Assembly (NCBI RefSeq): GCF_050176255.1
Contig: NZ_JBFXIE010000041.1
Direction: 5' to 3' (one strand)
Length of the DNA: 29,115 nucleotides
From: JBFXIE01 sp050176255
GTDB lineage: Bacteria; Pseudomonadota; Gammaproteobacteria; Burkholderiales; Burkholderiaceae_C
Shown: positions 24,901-29,115 of the stretch, in pieces
Numbering within the stretch: the first letter of the stretch is position 1
Layout of the letters: each line of letters begins with the position of its first letter
Notes under the pieces: model-generated
The model's input: only the letters and a program-made list of their open reading frames with translations
Databases searched by the model: none
What the model was told of the DNA's origin: nothing
Position numbers and translations under genes: made by a program

Positions 24901-25842
24901 TCAACCCCCCTCGCGAATCTGCCGGCCCGTGAGTTTGAGGAACAAATCCTCCAGATTCGCCGGCCGGTGCAGCGTGCGCAGGTGGCCGTGTGGCTCCAGA
25001 GCCTGCAGCAGGGGCCGGGCGTTCTGGGTGTAGAAGAACACCGTCTCGCCGCTGATTTCCACGCGCGCGGCCAGTGGGCGCAGGGCCGCGTCGTGCGCCA
25101 GGGCCACGGCGCCTGCGCCATACACCTCGACGACGTCGCTTTCCAGGTGCTGGGCGATGAGGTCGCGCGGGCGGCCCTCCGCGATTTTTTTGCCGTGGTC
25201 CAGCACCAGCAGGCGCGAGCACAGGCGCTCGGCCTCGTCCATGAAGTGCGTGGTCAGCAAGATGGCAGTGCCTTGCTGCAGCAGCAGTTGCAGGCGTTCC
25301 CACATCAGGTGGCGCGCCTGCGGGTCCAGTCCGGTGGTGGGCTCGTCCAGCAGCAGCAGGCGCGGCTCGTTGACCAGCGCGCGCGCCAGCGACAGGCGCC
25401 GCTTCATGCCGCCCGACAGCTCGCCGGGTTTGGCCCCGGCCTTGTGCGCCAGCGCGGCAAACTCCAGCAGGCGGGGCACGCGGGCGTCCATCACCGCGCC
25501 CTTCAGGCCGAAGTAGCGGCCGAACACGCGCAGGTTCTCGGCGCAGGTGAAGTCGGGGTCGAGCGTGTCGAACTGGGTCACCACGCCCAGCCGGGCCTTG
25601 ATGGCCAGCGCGTCGCTGGGCATGTGCAGCGGCGCCGCGCCGCCGCCGGGGTGAAAGTGCACGCTGCCCGCGTCGGGCGCGGTCTGGCCCAGGCACATGC
25701 GGATGGTGGTGGTCTTGCCCGCGCCGTTGGGGCCGATCACGCCCAGGCATTCGCCGGGAGCCATGGCGAACGACACGCCGTCCACCACGGTGGTGCTGCC
25801 GTAGCGCTTGCACAGGTTCCGGGCTTCAAAAAGCAGGTTCAT
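24901..25842 (-). CDS. ABC-2 transporter ATP-binding protein, NodI-like
   Basis: This is the 313-residue cytoplasmic ATPase of an exporter in the DrrA/NodI/CcmA group. It shows Walker A GPNGAGKTT (37-45), the Q-loop VVTQFDTL (87-94), signature LSGGMKRRLSLARAL (142-156), Walker B LLLLDEPTTGLD (162-173) and the switch His in LLTTHFMDEAE. The extra C-terminal domain (about 230-313) is typical of NodI-like proteins and helps bind the NodJ permease. The probable permease partner is encoded at 23307-24146 on the same strand. The intervening space holds a gene on the opposite strand and a strong hairpin at 24855-24889. The start at 25842 agrees with the family's N-terminus. Confidence 0.93.
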   Translation of the reverse strand: MNLLFEARNLCKRYGSTTVVDGVSFAMAPGECLGVIGPNGAGKTTTIRMCLGQTAPDAGSVHFHPGGGAAPLHMPSDALAIKARLGVVTQFDTLDPDFTCAENLRVFGRYFGLKGAVMDARVPRLLEFAALAHKAGAKPGELSGGMKRRLSLARALVNEPRLLLLDEPTTGLDPQARHLMWERLQLLLQQGTAILLTTHFMDEAERLCSRLLVLDHGKKIAEGRPRDLIAQHLESDVVEVYGAGAVALAHDAALRPLAARVEISGETVFFYTQNARPLLQALEPHGHLRTLHRPANLEDLFLKLTGRQIREGG

Positions 25843-25894
25843 GCGGCGATTGTGGGGGAAACCGCCGGGCAGGGCATGGTTTGCGGGGCTATAT

Positions 25895-25940
25895 AAAAAA
25901 ATAGCTGCCAGCGCTTATTTGGCAAGCGCTGGCAGCTATT
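25895..25940 (-). terminator. Palindromic Comamonadaceae repeat acting as terminator of the tannase-family gene
   Basis: AATAGCTGCCAGCGCTT (25900-25916), loop ATTTGGC and AAGCGCTGGCAGCTATT (25924-25940) form a perfect 17-bp stem. Read on the minus strand it is followed by a T-run (25899-25895), giving a strong Rho-independent terminator. It shares its arms with the single-arm repeat at 11586-11602. A second hairpin lies just before it at 25963-26001. Confidence 0.85.
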
Positions 25941-25962
25941 GTTCTGGTAGCAAGCCTGAGGG

Positions 25963-26001
25963 CTGACGGGCTACCCGCCGACTGGCGGGCATCCCCGTCA
26001 G
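25963..26001 (-). terminator. Second hairpin directly after the tannase-family stop
   Basis: CTGACGGG (25963-25970) pairs with CCCGTCAG (25994-26001), and inside it CCCGCC (25974-25979) pairs with GGCGGG (25984-25989) around a GACT loop. The composite 14-bp stem begins 13 nt after the stop codon. It has no U-run of its own and probably supports the terminator at 25895-25940. Confidence 0.7.
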
Positions 26002-26014
26002 GGCCTGCTGGGGC

Positions 26015-27727
26015 TTACTGGGTGACGCAGGTGAAGCTCTCGGCCTTGTTCACGTCGCCCGCACCGCTGTAGCTCGGCCAGCTGGGGTATTCGCACATCG
26101 GGCGGGTGCGGCCGGGCACGCCGGCGGTGTCGGTCACCACCTGGCTGGCGGGCGCGGCGCCGCTGCTCACCCACTGGTCCAGCGCCTTGAGCGAATCCCA
26201 GTTGGCGTTGAAGACCGAGCTGGCCGCATGGCCGTAGCCGGGCACTTCGTAGTAGCGGGCAAAGCCCCTGACCGTGGCCGCGCCCATGGTTTGCTGCAGG
26301 CGCTGCCAGTACTGGGCCGTGGCGCGGGTGCTGACCAGCACGTCGGCCGTGCCGTGCGCCATCAAGAGCTTGCCGCCGCGCTGGTTGAAGGCGGACAGGT
26401 CGGTGCTGTTGATGTCTTGCAGCCGGGTCAGCTGGTTGATGCGATCCGTCCAGGGGCCGGGGTTTTGCGGGTCAAGAGACAGCGAGTTGAAGCTGGCGTC
26501 GCGCGTCACGAAGTAGCGCACCCACTGGTCCCAGAACACGGCCCAGTAGGGCGCGGTGAGCGGCGCGGGGCTGGCCGGCGCGGTGGTGTTCATGGCCAGC
26601 AGGTTGACCGTGGGCTGCAGCGGGCTGCTGCCTTCCTGGCCCAGGTCGGAGCCCCAGACGTTGAAGCCGGGGTACTGCGTCTCGCCGCTGCCCAGCGGGC
26701 TGCTGAAGGTGATGGGCGTGTTGTACACCTTCAGCGCCGCGATCATCGCGTCGGACAGGCAGCTGTCGCCCTCGTTGGTGCCGCTGGCGCAGCGCAGGGC
26801 CTTGCCGTTGAGCTGGGCGGTGGCCGGGTCGAACTGCGCGTTGCAGGCGGCCACGTTGCTGACCACACCGTCTGTGGCGCCATCCAGCGCATCGCATTGG
26901 GCGAGGGCAGCCTGACGCAGCAGCTTGCGCTGGGCCAGGCTGGGGTAGGCGCCCGGCTGGGCGAAGGCGCGGCTCAGGCGGCCGAACTGCAAGTCCAGGG
27001 TGGCGGCGTTCCAGGCCGGGTACCAGGCGACCACGCCGTCCCAGTCGGCCGGCCATTTCTGCGCCACGGCCAGGGCTTCGCGCCCGCCGGTGGAGCCGCC
27101 GATGAAGTAACGCTTGCTGGGCTTTTGGCCGTAGAACCGCGTGACGATCACGTCCGCCACGTCGCTCACCTTCTTGAGCGCCGCGCCCGAGAAGTTGGCG
27201 ACCGCCTCGTCGTTGGTGCCAAAGCTGCCGTCGCGGCTGCCGGCGGCGCCAGCCTGGTGGCCCGAGTCGCTGGCAAACACGGCGTAGCCCTGGTCCAGCA
27301 GCGGGTAGGCGCCCTGGCTGGCCGGCGCCGCGGGGTAGCTGTACAGGCTGGGCTGCGTGCCGTTGTAGCCGCCGCCGCCCAGCATGACCACCTTGCCGTT
27401 CCATTGCTTGGGCAAGAGCAGTCCCATTTTGATAGCGGGTGCCGCAGGATCCACGGGCGCAATCGAGATATTGGCCCGCACAGACGTGGGCGGCTGCGGG
27501 CCGCTGGCGGCGGTGGGGGTTTCTACCGAAGTGACGGACGCGCCCGTGGTGGGCAGGCCAATCTGGCTGGCGGCGACTTTCTGTGAGGCCAGTTCTTTGG
27601 CGGCGTCTTCAAAGACAAAATTGTCCGAGTCGCCACCGCAGGCGCTCAGCACCAGCGCGGCGCCGGCAGTGAGCAGCAGGCCTGCCGGGTGGAGCCGGGG
27701 CCGACGATGGGCCGTGGATGTGGTCAT
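26015..27727 (-). CDS. Tannase/feruloyl-esterase-family lipoprotein
   Basis: This is a 570-residue alpha/beta-hydrolase of the tannase/feruloyl esterase family, which cleaves ester bonds of plant phenolics or similar aromatic esters. The N-terminus has a lipoprotein signal with lipobox LSAC (Cys30), so it is probably anchored to the outer membrane or periplasmic face. The inferred catalytic triad is Ser212 in GGSTGGRE, Asp462 in HGTADVLV and His500 in PGYGHA. The calcium-binding-like CDALDGATDGVVSNVAAC region and family spacing fit well. The usual Cys next to the Ser and the Cys after the His (CS-D-HC motif) are Gly211 and Ala501 here, so the standard disulfide is absent. Its ribosome binding site is GGAGA on the minus strand. 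The substrate is uncertain. Confidence 0.88.
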   Translation of the reverse strand: MTTSTAHRRPRLHPAGLLLTAGAALVLSACGGDSDNFVFEDAAKELASQKVAASQIGLPTTGASVTSVETPTAASGPQPPTSVRANISIAPVDPAAPAIKMGLLLPKQWNGKVVMLGGGGYNGTQPSLYSYPAAPASQGAYPLLDQGYAVFASDSGHQAGAAGSRDGSFGTNDEAVANFSGAALKKVSDVADVIVTRFYGQKPSKRYFIGGSTGGREALAVAQKWPADWDGVVAWYPAWNAATLDLQFGRLSRAFAQPGAYPSLAQRKLLRQAALAQCDALDGATDGVVSNVAACNAQFDPATAQLNGKALRCASGTNEGDSCLSDAMIAALKVYNTPITFSSPLGSGETQYPGFNVWGSDLGQEGSSPLQPTVNLLAMNTTAPASPAPLTAPYWAVFWDQWVRYFVTRDASFNSLSLDPQNPGPWTDRINQLTRLQDINSTDLSAFNQRGGKLLMAHGTADVLVSTRATAQYWQRLQQTMGAATVRGFARYYEVPGYGHAASSVFNANWDSLKALDQWVSSGAAPASQVVTDTAGVPGRTRPMCEYPSWPSYSGAGDVNKAESFTCVTQ

Positions 27728-27871
27728 GTGCTTGTCTCCATTGTTGTTGCACGGGGCGGGCTGCCATCAGCCCGCGGTCATTGTGGAAGTGGCCGGGCCG
27801 CCATGACAACGGGGGTTTTTCGTTACGTAATTGCCCATACCGGTGCTCTCTCAATGCGCACAATCGAAACC
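27728..27871. promoter_or_regulatory. Divergent spacer tannase-family / MgtC-DUF4010 genes
   Basis: This short shared region must hold both promoters. It contains the perfect 8-bp palindrome TTACGTAA (27823-27830) in an AT-rich patch, which could be an operator. Promoter hexamers could not be set with confidence. Confidence 0.4.
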
Positions 27872-29115
27872 ATGCACATGAACCTGAGTTTTCAAGAAAC
27901 GCTGGCCGTGCTGGCTGGCGCGCTGGGCAGCGGCCTGCTGATGGGCATAGAGCGCGAGCGCCGCAAGGGCCAGGGCAGCCAGCGCGCGCCGGCGGGGGTG
28001 CGCTCGTTCACGCTGGCAGCGCTGGCCGGGGCCGCGGCGGCGTTGCTGGGCAGCGAGTGGCTTGTGGCCGTGGGCGCCGCCTTCATTGCGCTGCTGGTTC
28101 TGGTGGCCTATACGCGCGACCGCTCGGGCGACCCCGGCGTGACCACCGAGATCGCGCTGCTGCTGGCCTACCTGATCGGCGTGCTGTGCACGCACAGCCT
28201 GCCCGTGGCGGCAGCGCTGGCCGTGGCCGTCACCAGCTTGCTGGCCGCGCGCGAGACGCTGCACGGCTTTGCGCGCGACTGGCTGCGCCCGGGCGAGGTG
28301 CACGGCGGCCTGATTCTGGCGGCGCTGGCGCTGCTGGTGCTGCCGCTGGCGCCCAACCGGCCGCTGTGGGGCGAGGTGCTCAACCCCCAGGTGCTGGTGC
28401 GCCTGGTGGTGGTGCTGCTGGTGATCCAGTCGCTGGCGCACCTGGCGCGTCGGCTGATGGATGCGCGCCGCGCCAGCGCTTTGTCGGCGCTGGCGTCGGG
28501 TTTCATCTCCAGCACCGCCACCATCGCCAGCCTGGGGCTGGCGGTACGCCGGGGCAACGAGCCGGTGCGTGCGCAGGCAGGTGCGGCGGTGCTGTCGTGC
28601 GTGGCCACCATGGCGCAGATTGCGGTGGTGGCAGTCACCGTGCAGCCACTGTGGCTGGCGCGGCTGTGGGCGCCGGCGATGGCCGGTGGCGTGGTGGCGC
28701 TGGCCTGGGGCTGGCTGCTGCTGTGGCACAGCCCGCCCGCTTCCACGACCCCGCCCGGCCCCGATGCCGCACCGGCGCCGCCGGAGGGCGCGGCCCTGTT
28801 CAAGCTGCGCGATGCGCTGGTGATCGCCGCGCTGCTGACGGCAGTGCAGGTGCTGGTACAGCTGCTGCGTAGCTGGTGGGGTGAGGCGGGCCTGCTGGCT
28901 GGCGCACTGCTGGCGGCCCTGGCCGACGTGCATGCGGCCACGGCCGCCATCTTGGCGCAAGGGCTGCCCCAGGGCGAGGCGGGCGCCAGCCTGGTGGGCG
29001 TGCTGGCCGCGTCATTGAGCGTGCACGCCGTCAGCAAGTGCGTGACGGCCCTGGCAAGCGGTGGCTGGCGCTACGCCCTGGCGGCGGGCGCCGGTGTGGT
29101 GCTGCACACGGCGGC
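27872..29115 (+). CDS. MgtC/SapB-like plus DUF4010 membrane protein (3' end outside window)
   Basis: This is an inner-membrane protein of more than 414 visible residues. The N-terminal part is MgtC/SapB-like, containing LGSGLLMGIERERRKGQG and the conserved Arg-rich loop before VRSFTLAALAG. The rest matches the DUF4010-type domain with many hydrophobic segments, such as LALLVLPLAPNRPLWGEVLNP and SALASGFISSTATIASLGLAVRRGNE. Function is unknown; MgtC domains relate to Mg2+ or envelope homeostasis in some bacteria, and DUF4010 proteins are uncharacterised. The start is uncertain among ATGs at 27854, 27872 and 27878, all in frame and none with a strong ribosome binding site. It is divergent from the tannase-family gene and is cut by the window edge. 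Confidence 0.8.
   Translation, partial: MHMNLSFQETLAVLAGALGSGLLMGIERERRKGQGSQRAPAGVRSFTLAALAGAAAALLGSEWLVAVGAAFIALLVLVAYTRDRSGDPGVTTEIALLLAYLIGVLCTHSLPVAAALAVAVTSLLAARETLHGFARDWLRPGEVHGGLILAALALLVLPLAPNRPLWGEVLNPQVLVRLVVVLLVIQSLAHLARRLMDARRASALSALASGFISSTATIASLGLAVRRGNEPVRAQAGAAVLSCVATMAQIAVVAVTVQPLWLARLWAPAMAGGVVALAWGWLLLWHSPPASTTPPGPDAAPAPPEGAALFKLRDALVIAALLTAVQVLVQLLRSWWGEAGLLAGALLAALADVHAATAAILAQGLPQGEAGASLVGVLAASLSVHAVSKCVTALASGGWRYALAAGAGVVLHTA

Overview
The window is a high-G+C chromosomal segment of a betaproteobacterium, most likely Comamonadaceae (Acidovorax, Alicycliphilus, Diaphorobacter or a relative). This is inferred from a Bug/TctC solute-binding protein, a branched-chain-type ABC transporter encoded with an acyl-CoA ligase, the GspA/GspB-like pair, and copies of the 'AAGCGCTGGYAGCTATT' intergenic repeat that I associate with this family. 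No rRNA, tRNA, CRISPR array, transposase or phage gene was seen.

Layout. 1-4726 (minus): an operon for an AMP-forming acyl-CoA ligase, a LivG-type ATPase and LivH/LivM permeases; livM runs off the left edge. 4973-9458 (plus): ExeA/GspA-like ATPase and GspB, a Crp/Fnr-type regulator and an RsuA/RluB/RluF-type pseudouridine synthase. 9587-11551 (plus): htpG, preceded by a clear sigma-32-type promoter. 11786-13396 (minus): a multi-spanning membrane protein gene of visibly lower G+C than its surroundings, probably acquired. 13397-13839: an intergenic stretch carrying a decayed copy of the 3' end of an srkA-like gene. 13840-14832 (plus): a Bug-family periplasmic binding protein, ending at a terminator shared with a convergent RNA-binding (RRM) protein gene. 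15372-15602 (minus): a likely small conserved protein.

16002-19287 (minus) is a signalling block: a metallophosphoesterase, a Ser/Thr kinase fused to a UspA-like domain, and an SrkA/YihE-type kinase. 19466-20314 (minus) is 3-hydroxybutyryl-CoA dehydrogenase. 20659-21378 (plus) is a hemerythrin-type protein, convergent with 21460-25842 (minus). That last group contains an ABC-2 ATPase, an ABC-2 permease, a split-barrel (PNPOx-like) protein and a split-barrel/GAF/C-terminal-domain protein. A twin-arginine histidine phosphatase gene is inserted in the opposite orientation between the ATPase and permease genes. 26015-27727 (minus) is a tannase/feruloyl-esterase-family lipoprotein followed by two strong hairpins, and 27872 onward (plus) is an MgtC/DUF4010 membrane protein cut by the right edge.

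The most notable items are the interrupted ABC-2 operon with its antisense phosphatase, the kinase-USP/phosphoesterase pair, the hemerythrin and split-barrel/GAF redox-type neighbourhood, the srkA relic, the tannase-family protein lacking the usual cysteine pair, and the nested hairpins between livH and livM. None is proven to be a new system. They are the places where the sequence shows structure that ordinary annotation would miss.
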